From: SIG440 sp045586925
Lineage (GTDB): Bacteria > Bacillota > Clostridia > Monoglobales > Monoglobaceae
Assembly: GCA_045586925.1 (NCBI GenBank)
Contig: JAZNBG010000033.1
Location: forward strand, 1-53,267
Direction: 5' to 3'
Length of the DNA: 53,267 nt
The notes below the pieces were generated by a model. That model was given only the letters and a program-made list of their open reading frames with translations, did not search any database and was not told where the DNA came from. Positions 28,803-38,702 of the stretch are shown piece after piece (positions within the stretch are counted from its first letter, which is position 1; the number at the start of each line of letters is the position of its first letter). The translations under genes and the position numbers were made by a program.

Positions 28803-29774
28803 GTGAGTATGTTTAGTAAAAAAGGAAAGATAATATTATCCTTAGTGTGCGTATTTTGTATTGTTTTTGCCACACTTGGGGGTGTTTTGTCGGCAAAAAT
28901 GCTGACAGACTTGTATTTGGGTGAGGAAATTACACTTGCTACACTTGATAAGCAAACGACGGATGTTGGCGTTGTAAATATTTTGCTCCTTGGCACAGAT
29001 AAAGGCGGAATGCGAAGCGATACCATAATGCTGGCAAGCCTTAACGGGCGTACAGGCAAGGTGAATATCCTGTCTATTCCGCGCGACACCCGTGTTCGGA
29101 TGGGCAGAGGACATCAGAAGATAAATGCTGCGCTGGGAATTGGAGCAAGTGAAGTTGCAAGAGGAAACCTTCAGGAGCCTGAGGAACTGTGTGTTGAAAA
29201 GGTGAGATTGCTTACGGGGCTTCCTATTCACTATTTTATGACCATAAATTTTGATGGCTTTAAGGAGATTATTGATGCTCTGGGCGGTGTTGATTTCGAG
29301 ATTCCGTTTCATATGAAATACGACGACCCAGTTCAGGATCTTCATATCGACATTCCGGCAGGCATGCAACATTTAGATGGTGAGGCAGCACACGACTTTG
29401 TTCGTTTCAGACAGGGTAATCCGGGTTATAAGGGCTATGCCACAGGTGACATTGGCAGAATTCAGGCACAACAGGCATTCATCAAGGCGTTGGTTGAACA
29501 GAAGCTGAAGCCAAAGTACCTGCTTAAAGCCGTAGAGCTGTTCGATGTTGTTCGTGACAATGTACGAACAAATTATACCGCAAAGGATTTGTTGAAGCAT
29601 CTTGGCACAATCAGTAAAATAAGCTCCGAAAATGTCAATATGATACAATTACCCGGTTATCCCCAGACAATCGGCGGCGTATCCTATTATTTGTGCAGCG
29701 ATGCAAAGATGAGAGAACTGGCGAATACAGTATTCAGTCCCACGGCAGAAGTGGATACGGCTGAAACAGAATAA
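28803..29774 (+). CDS. LCP-family (LytR-CpsA-Psr) cell-wall polymer ligase
   Basis: 323 residues from GTG at 28803; the ATG at 28809 is an alternative, and neither has a strong site. LCP proteins attach undecaprenyl-linked polymers to peptidoglycan. An N-terminal membrane anchor (about residues 10-30) precedes the LCP domain with LLLGTDKGGMRSDTIML, ILSIPRDTRV and the pyrophosphate-binding Arg residues in DFVRFRQ...GDIGRIQAQQ. It leads an operon with a glycosyltransferase-pyruvyltransferase fusion and an ABC exporter, consistent with secondary wall polymer assembly. Confidence 0.92.
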   Translation: MSMFSKKGKIILSLVCVFCIVFATLGGVLSAKMLTDLYLGEEITLATLDKQTTDVGVVNILLLGTDKGGMRSDTIMLASLNGRTGKVNILSIPRDTRVRMGRGHQKINAALGIGASEVARGNLQEPEELCVEKVRLLTGLPIHYFMTINFDGFKEIIDALGGVDFEIPFHMKYDDPVQDLHIDIPAGMQHLDGEAAHDFVRFRQGNPGYKGYATGDIGRIQAQQAFIKALVEQKLKPKYLLKAVELFDVVRDNVRTNYTAKDLLKHLGTISKISSENVNMIQLPGYPQTIGGVSYYLCSDAKMRELANTVFSPTAEVDTAETE

Positions 29775-29796
29775 TAGATAAAAAAGGAATGTGCTT

Positions 29797-32079
29797 ATGA
29801 AAGTTTTAATGGCTACAATGCAGTTGGATATAGGCGGCGCAGAAACCCACATAGTGGAGCTTTCCAAGGCTTTGGCACGACGGGGTATTGAGGTTTATGT
29901 TGCTTCAAAGGGCGGTGCCTATGTAAAGGAGCTGGAGGATGCGGGGATAAAGCATTTTGAGGTGGCTCTTCATAACAAAAGAATCGGGTCGCTGATAAGT
30001 GCTTATAAAAAATTAGAACGCATCATTCTGGAGAAAGGGATTGATGTTGTTCACGCTCATGCCCGGATTCCCGGATTCTTATGCGGATTATTGCAAAAAA
30101 AGTATGGGTTCAGATTTGTAACGACCGCACATTGGGTGTTTGATACGAGATTTCCTTTTAATTTGCTTAGCAACTGGGGCGAACGTTCTCTTGCCGTAAG
30201 TGATGATATAAAGCAGTATCTTGTGGATAATTATGGTTGTGACCCCGAAAACATCAGAGTAACAATCAATGGGGTTGATATGGAAAAGTTTTCGGAGAAT
30301 GTGGATTTTTCTGATGTTGCCAAAGAATTTTCTTTTGGTAAAGACAGAACCCGAATTGTATATGTAAGCCGAATGGATGTTGACCGCAGTTATGCGGCAC
30401 ATCGGCTGATTGAAGCAATTCCTGATTTATACGAAAAAATTCCAAATCTTGAGGTTGTCGTTGTAGGTGGCGGAAACGATTTCGAAAAGATAAAAGAAGA
30501 AGCCGAAGCGATGAACAAAAAAATTGGCTCAAGGGTTGTGATTATAACCGGAGGACGCACAGATATAAATAAGTTTGTGGCATCGGGCGATGTGTTTGTG
30601 GGTGTCAGCCGTGCGGCACTTGAGGCAATGGCGTGCAGAAAGCCTGCAATTATTGCGGGAAATGAAGGCTATATCGGTATTTTCGACGAAGATAAGCTGC
30701 AGGTTTCGATTGACACAAATTTCTGCTGCCGTGGTTGTGATATGACAACTACAGAACGCCTTAGGGATGATTTGCTGGCGATTTTGGCTCCTGAAAAAAC
30801 AGAATACAGAAAGCATCTTGGAGATGTATCGCTTGATACCGTTAAAAAGTATTACTCGGTCGAAACTATGGCGAATGACGCACTTAAAATGTACATTTCT
30901 ATTATAAAAAATTCGAAGATAAACGAGGTTGACATAGCAGAGCTTACGGATATCGAAAAATATCTTCCCCACGGAAACAGCAAGCGTGATATTGATGTGA
31001 TGATTTCGGGGTATTATGGTTTTCACAACAGCGGTGACGACTCCATATTATCGTCAATCATCAGCAATCTGCGATACAAATGCCCCAATATAAGTATAAC
31101 AGTGCTTTCAAAAAACCCGCAGGAGACTGCAAAGATACATGGGGTAGATGCTATTGGCAGATTTAGTGTCTGGCAGATTGCTTCGGCTCTCAGACGGACA
31201 AAGCTGCTCATCAGCGGAGGAGGAAGCCTTCTTCAGGATGTTACAAGTTCGGCATCCCTTTATTATTATCTGGCAGTTATGCGTCTGGCAAAGCTTTGCG
31301 GGGCAAAGGTTATGCTGTATGCCAATGGTATAGGTCCGATTTCAAAGAAACGAAATATCAGGTGCGTTAAAAACATTGTCAACAAAACCGACCTTGTAAC
31401 TCTTCGTGAAAAGAATTCACGTGCTGAATTGCAGGGAATTTTAGAAGAAAGGGTACCCGTATTTGTAACGGCCGATCCGGTGTATGCTCTGGAGACTGGA
31501 GATAGTGGATTGGTCGATGAGGCAATACAGCGTTCGGGCATTCCGGAAGGAACGGAATTTTTTATAATTGCTCTCAGAGAGTGGAAGTGCAGTGATAAGG
31601 AAATAGAAACAAAAATCGCTGAGTTTGCGGATTCTGTTTCCCGAAAGTATGGAATTATTCCGCTCGTTGTACCTATGCAGGATATTTTTGATAAAGAAAT
31701 TTCAGAAAGAATTGCAAAGAAAATTAACAGCAGATGTGGTTTGTTGGAGTGTGGATTGCCGCCCCAAACAATGATTGGTATTGTCGGCAGGGCAAAGTTT
31801 GTTGTGGGAATGCGCCTTCACACTTTGATTTATGCGGTAAAGAACGGTGTTCCTGCCATTGCTCTTGATTATGACCCCAAGGTGTATGCTATTATGGAAT
31901 CTGCCGGACAAAGATTTTCTATGAAGGTTGAAAACATTGATGTTGAAAAGCTGTGTTCAATCGCAGATGAAATAATTGAAAATCGGGAGGAAATCTGCGG
32001 TCAGCTATCCGAAAAAAGCAAACAGTATAATATGCTTGCAGAAAAGAACGTAGAGATGGCGATAGACCTTTTGAAATAG
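29797..32079 (+). CDS. fusion of GT4 glycosyltransferase and CsaB-type polysaccharide pyruvyl transferase
   Basis: 760 residues in two enzymes. Residues 1 to about 370 are a GT-B glycosyltransferase of the GT4 type (QLDIGGAETHIVELSKAL, then VYVSRMDVDRS and GVSRAALEAMACRKPAI). From about 395 onward lies a pyruvyl transferase: GYYGFHNSGDDSILSSII, LLISGGGSLLQDVTS, GIGPISKKRN and a late GMRLHTLIYAVKNGVPAIALDYDPKV. CsaB adds ketal pyruvate to wall polymers that anchor SLH proteins. The ATG at 29797 is spaced eight bases from AAAAAGGA. The fusion implies sugar addition and pyruvylation by one cytoplasmic protein. Confidence 0.88.
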   Translation: MKVLMATMQLDIGGAETHIVELSKALARRGIEVYVASKGGAYVKELEDAGIKHFEVALHNKRIGSLISAYKKLERIILEKGIDVVHAHARIPGFLCGLLQKKYGFRFVTTAHWVFDTRFPFNLLSNWGERSLAVSDDIKQYLVDNYGCDPENIRVTINGVDMEKFSENVDFSDVAKEFSFGKDRTRIVYVSRMDVDRSYAAHRLIEAIPDLYEKIPNLEVVVVGGGNDFEKIKEEAEAMNKKIGSRVVIITGGRTDINKFVASGDVFVGVSRAALEAMACRKPAIIAGNEGYIGIFDEDKLQVSIDTNFCCRGCDMTTTERLRDDLLAILAPEKTEYRKHLGDVSLDTVKKYYSVETMANDALKMYISIIKNSKINEVDIAELTDIEKYLPHGNSKRDIDVMISGYYGFHNSGDDSILSSIISNLRYKCPNISITVLSKNPQETAKIHGVDAIGRFSVWQIASALRRTKLLISGGGSLLQDVTSSASLYYYLAVMRLAKLCGAKVMLYANGIGPISKKRNIRCVKNIVNKTDLVTLREKNSRAELQGILEERVPVFVTADPVYALETGDSGLVDEAIQRSGIPEGTEFFIIALREWKCSDKEIETKIAEFADSVSRKYGIIPLVVPMQDIFDKEISERIAKKINSRCGLLECGLPPQTMIGIVGRAKFVVGMRLHTLIYAVKNGVPAIALDYDPKVYAIMESAGQRFSMKVENIDVEKLCSIADEIIENREEICGQLSEKSKQYNMLAEKNVEMAIDLLK

Positions 32080-32112
32080 AAGCTGGAAGGACATTCCGGG
32101 CAGGTGATATAA

Positions 32113-33783
32113 ATGAAAGATAAAAACACATTAAAATGGATATATTCTCACTCTAAAACGCAGTTGTTGTCAATTGTAATACTTGCGGTTATGAGATGCT
32201 CGCTGACGGTTTTAGGGGTTGTGTTTGCCCTGACCTCACGGTTGGTTATTGATGCGGCGGTGGCAAAGGATATGAATGGACTTGTGCTTGCCGCCATAAA
32301 GCTTCTTGCGATAATACTTTCACAGATTATAATTCGTCTTGTGGGTCAGGCGATGGAGGCACATATTGGTGCAAGATTGCGGTTAAGACTTAGGAATAAG
32401 ATGTTTACGGCGATTTTAAAAAAGGATTATCAATCGGCAACAGCGTATCATTCCGGGGAACTTCTTGCAAGACTTAACGACGATATTTCAGTGGTATCGG
32501 GGGGAATTCTTTCTCTTATTCCCAGCGTTCTTGCCCTTTTGGTCGGCCTTGTTTATGCGCTTTATTCTTTAACACGGCTTGACCGGAATTTTGCTTTTAT
32601 ATTTTTGATTGGCGGAACGTTATTGCTGATTACCATAACAGCATTCCGTAAGGTTCTTAAAGGAACACACAGACGTGTTCAGGAAACTGAGGCAAGGGTA
32701 CGTTCATTTTTGCAGGAATCTCTTGGTAGTCTGCTTATGATAAAGGTGTTTGGGATTGAAGACAGAATTTCACATAAGGCGGCAGAACTTCAGGAGGAAA
32801 ATTATAAGGCGCAGATGATTCGCCGCAATTTGACGATTTTTTCTACGTCAGGGCTTAGTATGATTTTTAGTATTGGCTCACTTTATGCTTTGGTATGGAG
32901 CTCTTATCGCCTATATGTAGGAAGCATAACCTTTGGCACATTGACAGCTATTCTGCAGCTTGTAAGCCAAATTCAGACGCCTTTTGCAAGTCTTTCGGGG
33001 GTTGTGCCCCAGTATTATTCAATTATTGCATCAGCTGAGAGGATTATTGAAATTGATAAGCTTCCGTATGAAAAGGAGGAGCATAAGCTGCTTGACCCCA
33101 AAGATGCGTATAATTCTCTGCGGGCGCTGTGTTTTGATAAAATCTCTTTTGGATATGGCAGGGATATAATTTTTGAGGATGCTTCACTAACAATAGAAAA
33201 GGGCGATTTTGCCGTTATTGCCGGGATTTCAGGGATAGGGAAAAGTACGCTTATTAAATTGCTTCTGGGGGTTTTTACTCCTCACGAGGGCGAAATTTTT
33301 CTTAGAATGTCCGATAAAAACCTTAACGTTGGTAAATTTTCGCGGTCGTTGTTTTCTTATGTGCCGCAAGGAAATTTATTGCTTTCGGGCACAATTCGTG
33401 ATGCGGTTTCGATGGTGAAGCCGGATGCATCTGATGATGAAATTATGGCAGCGGCTGAAATAAGCTGTGCGGCTGATTTTATCAGCAAACTACCTCAGGG
33501 GCTTGATACCCTGATTGGTGAAAAAGGGATGGGCTTGTCCGAAGGTCAGGTTCAACGCTTGGCAGTATGTCGGGCGATACTTTCTGATGCACCCATAATT
33601 CTCCTTGACGAAGCAACCTCGGCGTTGGACGAAGAAACCGAAGAAAGACTGCTGCAAAATATTAAGGGGCTTAAAAACAAGACCTGTATAATAATTTCAC
33701 ACAAACGTGCGGCTTTTGATATTTGCAATAAACATATTTACATTGAAGATAAAAAGATAAAAGTAAAAGAGAATATTCGGTAA
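32113..33783 (+). CDS. ABC exporter, fused permease and ATPase
   Basis: 556 residues. Six membrane segments fill residues 15-300 (type IV exporter fold). The ATPase domain has Walker A GISGIGKST, signature LSEGQVQRL (in place of LSGGQ), Walker B IILLDEATSALDE and a switch His in IISHKRAAFD. The substrate is unknown. Its place after the LCP and GT4-CsaB genes suggests export of a lipid-linked wall precursor or a wall-related compound, but this half-transporter layout also serves peptides and drugs. It could act as a homodimer. Confidence 0.85.
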   Translation: MKDKNTLKWIYSHSKTQLLSIVILAVMRCSLTVLGVVFALTSRLVIDAAVAKDMNGLVLAAIKLLAIILSQIIIRLVGQAMEAHIGARLRLRLRNKMFTAILKKDYQSATAYHSGELLARLNDDISVVSGGILSLIPSVLALLVGLVYALYSLTRLDRNFAFIFLIGGTLLLITITAFRKVLKGTHRRVQETEARVRSFLQESLGSLLMIKVFGIEDRISHKAAELQEENYKAQMIRRNLTIFSTSGLSMIFSIGSLYALVWSSYRLYVGSITFGTLTAILQLVSQIQTPFASLSGVVPQYYSIIASAERIIEIDKLPYEKEEHKLLDPKDAYNSLRALCFDKISFGYGRDIIFEDASLTIEKGDFAVIAGISGIGKSTLIKLLLGVFTPHEGEIFLRMSDKNLNVGKFSRSLFSYVPQGNLLLSGTIRDAVSMVKPDASDDEIMAAAEISCAADFISKLPQGLDTLIGEKGMGLSEGQVQRLAVCRAILSDAPIILLDEATSALDEETEERLLQNIKGLKNKTCIIISHKRAAFDICNKHIYIEDKKIKVKENIR

Positions 33784-33786
33784 CAG

Positions 33787-33822
33787 AAAGGAGCTGTCGC
33801 AAAATGCGGCAGCTCCTTTGGG
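33787..33822 (+). terminator. intrinsic terminator after the ABC exporter
   Basis: A 14-bp stem joins 33787-33800 to 33806-33819 with one wobble pair; the T run is short, so termination may be partial. Confidence 0.7.
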
Positions 33823-33827
33823 ATGGA

Positions 33828-34050
33828 CGCAAAATAGTGCAGATTGGAAAAACTGAGTTCTGAGGCTGTACGTGGATACTGCGAGAGGCAAAGTTTTTTC
33901 AAAACGCAAAGCATTTGTAATTGAAATTCGTTGTATAACGAATTTCCACCTTGATTTTAGTGCCATTTTTAGCCTTTGTATTCTTTGAAAATGGCTGTAT
34001 TAAGCCTTTTTCAAGCTTTGCGTGGTCTGTGCATTTTGCTACAGCCCCTT
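33828..34050. repeat. degenerate palindromic region with a hairpin-array-like core
   Basis: The ends match imperfectly in inverted orientation: GCAAAATAGTGCAGA near 33829 against GCAAAATGCACAGAC on the other strand near 34043. A 10-bp stem lies at 33923-33946 (GAAATTCGTT with AACGAATTTC). The 12-mer GCAAAGCATTTG just before it also occurs at 2078-2089 inside the hairpin array. This may be a worn remnant of the same kind of element. No gene is visible in 33823-34071. Confidence 0.35.
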
Positions 34051-34071
34051 ATGTTTGATATTAAGAAGAAT

Positions 34072-35448
34072 TTATCTGCATGCCATCTTATATCCCAGTT
34101 TAAATATATCACCGGCACCCATAGTTATCACGATGTCGCCGGGCTTGGCGTTTTTAAGGATGTATCGTTCAATGGCTCCAAAATCGTTCATATAAATGCC
34201 GTTTTTCATAAGACTAACTACATCGCATGAATGAATGGTTCCGTCATATTCTTCACGCGCGGGGTAAACATCCGTTATAATCGATTTATCCGCAAGGCTT
34301 AATGCATTGGCAAACTCTTGAGTAAACGCCTTTGTTCGTGAATAGGTATGTGGCTGAAATACGCACCATACATCGCCGTTTGCTATTGTTTGTGCCGCTT
34401 TAAGACAGCTTTCTATTTCGGTGGGATGATGGGCATAATCATCCAGTATTTTTACTCCTTGCACTTCGCCAATTTTTTCAAACCTGCGTTTTGTTCCCAC
34501 ATAGCTCTCAAGTCCTCGCTTGATGGTGTCAGAATCGATTCCCAGCTCTCTGGCAGCGGCAAAAGCTCCAAGTGCGTTTTTGACATTATGCTCTCCGGGA
34601 ATAAACAATGCAATTTGCGATACTTTTTTGCCATATTCATACACATCAAATATGGTACGGTTTTGGCTATCGGTATGAATGTTATCGGCATAAAAATCGG
34701 TATTTTTACCAATTATGCCGTATTTCACTACTTTTTTATCGCTATTTTGCACAACGGATAGGCAGTTTTTATCGTCAGAACAAACAATAATGCACCCATC
34801 AGGTGAATTTAGTCTTGTAAATTTTTCAAAAGCTGATATAATATGATTAATATCAGTAAAATAATCCAAGTGGTCTTCTTCCACGTTGGTGATTACCGAA
34901 ACATAGGGATTAAAGTGGAGAAAGCTTTCTACATATTCGCAGGCTTCAAATACAAGGTAATCTTCTTTGCCAAGTTTGTAATTACCACCGATTTGTGAGA
35001 GTTCTCCCCCGACCAATATTGTTGGGTCAAGTCCGGCTTCAAGAAGAACCAACGACAACATTGATGTTGTTGTGGTTTTTCCGTGCGTTCCGGCAACAGC
35101 GACCGGAAATTTATATTTTTTCATAAGCTGTCCCAACAGTTCGGCACGCTCCATAACGGGAATGCCCAGTGAACGCGCCTTTACAAGCTCAGGATTGTTC
35201 TGTGGGATTGCTGCGGTATAGCAAACTAAATCGGGATCCGACACAGATGATGCGTCATGACCGATTGTAATACTAAAGCCACTGTCTGCAAGCTGTTTTG
35301 TGATTTTGGTTTCGCTTCTGTCCGAGCCTGATACACGGTATCCAAAATATTTAAGTATATGTGCTAAAGCACTCATACTTATTCCGCCGATGCCGACCAT
35401 ATGTATGTATGCATTTTCCGGAAGAGCAGAAAGCTGAACATTTTTCAT
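34072..35448 (-). CDS. murC: UDP-N-acetylmuramate--L-alanine ligase
   Basis: 458 residues from the ATG at 35448. MurC adds the first amino acid of the peptidoglycan stem peptide. The N-terminal dinucleotide-like fold (HMVGIGGISMSALA), the P-loop GTHGKTTTT (residues 120-127) and the central ligase text VFEACEYVESFLHFNP and DDYAHHPTEI identify it. AAGGAG touches an earlier in-frame ATG at 35457, which is too close; the ATG at 35448 has nine-base spacing. It stands alone, not in the mur/fts cluster. Confidence 0.95.
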   Translation of the reverse strand: MKNVQLSALPENAYIHMVGIGGISMSALAHILKYFGYRVSGSDRSETKITKQLADSGFSITIGHDASSVSDPDLVCYTAAIPQNNPELVKARSLGIPVMERAELLGQLMKKYKFPVAVAGTHGKTTTTSMLSLVLLEAGLDPTILVGGELSQIGGNYKLGKEDYLVFEACEYVESFLHFNPYVSVITNVEEDHLDYFTDINHIISAFEKFTRLNSPDGCIIVCSDDKNCLSVVQNSDKKVVKYGIIGKNTDFYADNIHTDSQNRTIFDVYEYGKKVSQIALFIPGEHNVKNALGAFAAARELGIDSDTIKRGLESYVGTKRRFEKIGEVQGVKILDDYAHHPTEIESCLKAAQTIANGDVWCVFQPHTYSRTKAFTQEFANALSLADKSIITDVYPAREEYDGTIHSCDVVSLMKNGIYMNDFGAIERYILKNAKPGDIVITMGAGDIFKLGYKMACR

Positions 35449-35594
35449 ATATTCCATCTCCTTAAAAAGGTTATGCTTGTGGAATTGTTTCCAAGGAATA
35501 TTCTATCACAAAATATAAAATTTATCAATATGATAATTATTATATGTAAAAAATAAATTATATATACACATTTTTACAAAGGTGGGTGCATTTT

Positions 35595-35876
35595 ATGCAA
35601 ATCACTGACATTAAAGTCAGAAAAATCAATGCGGAGGGAAGAATGAAAGCGGTTGTTTCCGTTACGTTCGACGATGCTTTTGTTGTGCACGACATCAAGG
35701 TTATTGCAGGTCAGGATAAGCTCTTTATCGCTATGCCCAGCAGAAAGACTCCGGACGGCGAATTTAAGGATATTGCACATCCTATTAACGCCGAGATGAG
35801 AGAACTTCTTCAGAATATGATTCTTGCAAAATACGAAGAGTCATTGGCTGAGTATACAGAGGAAGAAGCAAATTAG
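35595..35876 (+). CDS. spoVG: septation / sporulation regulator SpoVG
   Basis: 93 residues. SpoVG is a small nucleic-acid-binding regulator widespread in Bacillota. MQITDIKVRKI at the start and FIAMPSRKTPDGEFKDIAHPI are the family signatures. The ATG at 35595 follows AAAGGTGGG with eight-base spacing; a GTG at 35586 lies inside that site. It is monocistronic with its own terminator, and the 146-base upstream region is very A/T-rich. Confidence 0.96.
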   Translation: MQITDIKVRKINAEGRMKAVVSVTFDDAFVVHDIKVIAGQDKLFIAMPSRKTPDGEFKDIAHPINAEMRELLQNMILAKYEESLAEYTEEEAN

Positions 35877-35895
35877 ATTTTAATTAATCTCATAC

Positions 35896-35947
35896 AAAAA
35901 AAGCAATACAGCTTCGCCGGAAACGGTGAATCAGTATTGCTTTTTTT
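35896..35947 (+). terminator. intrinsic terminator after spoVG
   Basis: Outer arms AAGCAATAC (35901-35909) and GTATTGCTT (35934-35942), an inner TTCGCC/GGTGAA stem, and a T run. Confidence 0.88.
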
Positions 35948-35972
35948 GATATCTTTATTTAACGTACACCTG

Positions 35973-36494
35973 TCAGCCCTCCCACAGAACAGGTGTACCG
36001 GACTTCAATGTTTGAGGGAGGTTAAGGATTCTTTGATTTTCCGAGCCACGAAAGCGCAGACGGATATTCTTTTTTTCGAGCTCGAATTTTCCGTCAACCA
36101 AAATGTCAATAAGGCTTAGCAATTCATCAGTAAACTCACATCTGGGGTGGGACGTGCCTGATAAAAGCTGCTCGATTGTAAAGCCTGAAAATGCCCAGAT
36201 GTTTTTGTTGGGATAGGTTTCCTTAACTTTTTTTACAAAGGGCAAAAGCGTGCGTTGGTTTTCAGGCTCAAATGGTTCGCCGCCAAGAAGTGTAAGACCA
36301 TTGATGTAGTCGGGTTCAAGCATTCTGATTATTTGCTCTTCGGTATCTTTGGTAAAAGGCTGACCATAATTAAAATCCCAAGTCTCCGGTTGAAAGCAAC
36401 CTTCGCATCGGTTTGTACAGCCAGAAACGAAAAGGGTGACACGCACCCCTTCGCCATTGGCAATATCGCAATTTTTGATTTGTCCGTAATGCAT
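35973..36494 (-). CDS. nrdG: anaerobic ribonucleotide reductase activating protein
   Basis: 173 residues. NrdG is the radical-SAM activase that makes the glycyl radical on NrdD. The cluster cysteines are Cys26, Cys30 and Cys33 (CTNRCEGC), with LLGGEPF as the second SAM motif. It overlaps the nrdD stop by one base, so the two are cotranscribed and probably translationally coupled. Confidence 0.95.
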   Translation of the reverse strand: MHYGQIKNCDIANGEGVRVTLFVSGCTNRCEGCFQPETWDFNYGQPFTKDTEEQIIRMLEPDYINGLTLLGGEPFEPENQRTLLPFVKKVKETYPNKNIWAFSGFTIEQLLSGTSHPRCEFTDELLSLIDILVDGKFELEKKNIRLRFRGSENQRILNLPQTLKSGTPVLWEG

Positions 36495-38668
36495 TATAAG
36501 TGGAGCACCCTTTCTTTAATTTCCTGAGTACGTCCCTGATTCCAGTATTGTGTGCCGATATAACCGCAGGTGCGGCGTGCAACATTCATTTTATCCTGGT
36601 CGGTATTTCCGCAGTTAGGACATTTCCATATAAGCTTGCCATCTTCTTCTACAATTTCGATTTCGCCGTCAAAGCCACATTCCTGACAGTAGTCTGACTT
36701 GGTGTTAAGCTCGGCATAAATGATGTTGTCATAGATAAACTTCATAACCTGCAGTACTGCTTCAAGATTGTGCTGCATATTGGGAACCTCAACATAGCTG
36801 ATTGCACCGCCGGGAGACAAATGCTGAAACTGAGCCTCAAAACGCAGTTTTTCAAAAGCGTCAATTTCCTCGCTGACGTGTACGTGATAGCTGTTGGTAA
36901 TGTACCCTTTATCTGTAACACCTGGGATAACGCCAAATCTCTTCTGCAGACATTTTGCGAATTTGTAGGTTGTAGACTCTAAAGGTGTTCCGTACAGGCT
37001 GAAATCAATGTTGTGTTCAGCCTTCCATATGCGGCAGGCAGCATTCATTTTTTCCATAACATCAAGGGCGAATGGAGTTGCGTCGGGGTCGGTATGGCTT
37101 TTGCCTGTCATATATTTTACACATTCATAAAGACCTGCATAACCAAGAGAAATGGTAGAGTACCCGCCAAACAGCAGTTTGTCAATTGTTTCGCCCTTTT
37201 CAAGACGTGCCAGGGCCCCATACTGCCAAAGAATAGGAGCGGCGTCCGAAAGTGTTCCTTTAAGTCTTTCGTGGCGGCAGAGGAGTGCTCTGTGGCAAAG
37301 CTCAAGTCTTTCGTCAAAGATTTTCCAGAATTTTTCCTTGTCACCGCCTGATGAAAGAGCAATATCGACAAGATTAATGGTTACAACACCCTGATTAAAT
37401 CTGCCGTAATATTTGGGCTTTCCGTTTTCGTCGATATAAGGGGTAAGGAAACTGCGACAACCCATACAGGTGTAACAATGTCCGTCACCGTTTTTATCAA
37501 CCTTCAGCTCCAGCATTTTCTTTTCAGAAATATAGTCAGGAACCATTCTCTTTGCGGTACATTTTGCCGCAAGCTCGGTAAGATAATAATATTTGGAGTT
37601 TTCGTGAATATTGTCCTCTTCAAGCACATAAATCAGCTTGGGGAATGCTGGTGTAACCCAAATGCCTTTTTCGTTTTTTACACCTTCATAGCGTTGCAGA
37701 AGAACCTCTTCAATGATGAGCGCAAGGTCGTTTTTGGTTTGCGGGTCATCGGTTTCGCCCAGATACATAAATACTGTTACAAATGGTGCTTGTCCGTTTG
37801 TGGTAAGAAGAGTTACAACCTGATACTGAATGGTTTGAACACCACGGCGAATTTCTTCACGAACACGCTTTTCTGCCATCTCGGCTATTTGTGCATCGGT
37901 AATTTCAACCCCTAAAGCATCCATCTCTGCTTTAACCTGCTTTAAGAACTTTTCACGGGATACCTGAACAAAGGGTGCAAGATGTGTCAGCGAGATTGAC
38001 TGACCGCCATACTGATTTGATGCAACCTGAGCGATAATCTGTGTTGCAATATTACAAGCTGTTGAAAAGCTGTGAGGGCGCTCGATAAGTGTTCCTGTAA
38101 TAACAGTTCCGTTTTGCAGCATATCCTCAAGGTTTACAAGGTCACAGTTGTGCATATGCTGTGCAAAATAGTCGGAGTCGTGAAAATGAATAAGCCCCTC
38201 GTTATGAGCCTCTACGATGTCGGGAGGCAAAAGAATTCTGTTTGTAATATCCTTTGAAACCTCGCCTGCCATATAGTCACGCTGGGTTGAGTTAACAACA
38301 GGATTTTTATTGGAATTTTCCTGTTTTGCTTCCTCGTTGTTGCACTCGATAAGAGATAAAATTTTATTGTCGGTTGTGTTGCTTCTGCGCACCAACGAAC
38401 GTGTGTAGCGGTAGGTAATATAATTTTTTGCTACCTCAAAGGCACCGTGTGCCATAATCTTTTTTTCTACAAGGTCCTGAATTTCTTCAACAGAGGGAGC
38501 ACGTCCTAAGGTTTCACAAGCAATGACAACAGCCTCGGTGATACGCCTTATCTGAAGGTCGGTCATACGGACGTCCTCGGGCACAGACTCGTTAGCTTTG
38601 GTTATTGCAACAAGTATTTTTTCCTCGTTGAAATTTTCTTCAGCGCCGTTTCGCTTAATAATTTTCAT
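36494..38668 (-). CDS. nrdD: anaerobic ribonucleoside-triphosphate reductase
   Basis: 724 residues. It reduces NTPs to dNTPs in anaerobic cells. An N-terminal ATP-cone (MKIIKRNGAEENFNEEKIL) provides allosteric control. The C-terminal zinc site is CQECGF...CPNCG, and Gly702 in RTCGYIG is the expected radical glycine. Only the oxygen-sensitive class III enzyme is seen here. A promoter at 38739-38767 and an NrdR-like box at 38703-38716 lie upstream, so control by NrdR is likely. Confidence 0.96.
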   Translation of the reverse strand: MKIIKRNGAEENFNEEKILVAITKANESVPEDVRMTDLQIRRITEAVVIACETLGRAPSVEEIQDLVEKKIMAHGAFEVAKNYITYRYTRSLVRRSNTTDNKILSLIECNNEEAKQENSNKNPVVNSTQRDYMAGEVSKDITNRILLPPDIVEAHNEGLIHFHDSDYFAQHMHNCDLVNLEDMLQNGTVITGTLIERPHSFSTACNIATQIIAQVASNQYGGQSISLTHLAPFVQVSREKFLKQVKAEMDALGVEITDAQIAEMAEKRVREEIRRGVQTIQYQVVTLLTTNGQAPFVTVFMYLGETDDPQTKNDLALIIEEVLLQRYEGVKNEKGIWVTPAFPKLIYVLEEDNIHENSKYYYLTELAAKCTAKRMVPDYISEKKMLELKVDKNGDGHCYTCMGCRSFLTPYIDENGKPKYYGRFNQGVVTINLVDIALSSGGDKEKFWKIFDERLELCHRALLCRHERLKGTLSDAAPILWQYGALARLEKGETIDKLLFGGYSTISLGYAGLYECVKYMTGKSHTDPDATPFALDVMEKMNAACRIWKAEHNIDFSLYGTPLESTTYKFAKCLQKRFGVIPGVTDKGYITNSYHVHVSEEIDAFEKLRFEAQFQHLSPGGAISYVEVPNMQHNLEAVLQVMKFIYDNIIYAELNTKSDYCQECGFDGEIEIVEEDGKLIWKCPNCGNTDQDKMNVARRTCGYIGTQYWNQGRTQEIKERVLHL

Positions 38669-38702
38669 GGGTAAACCCCCTTATATGTAAAATTTGTTAA
38701 AC

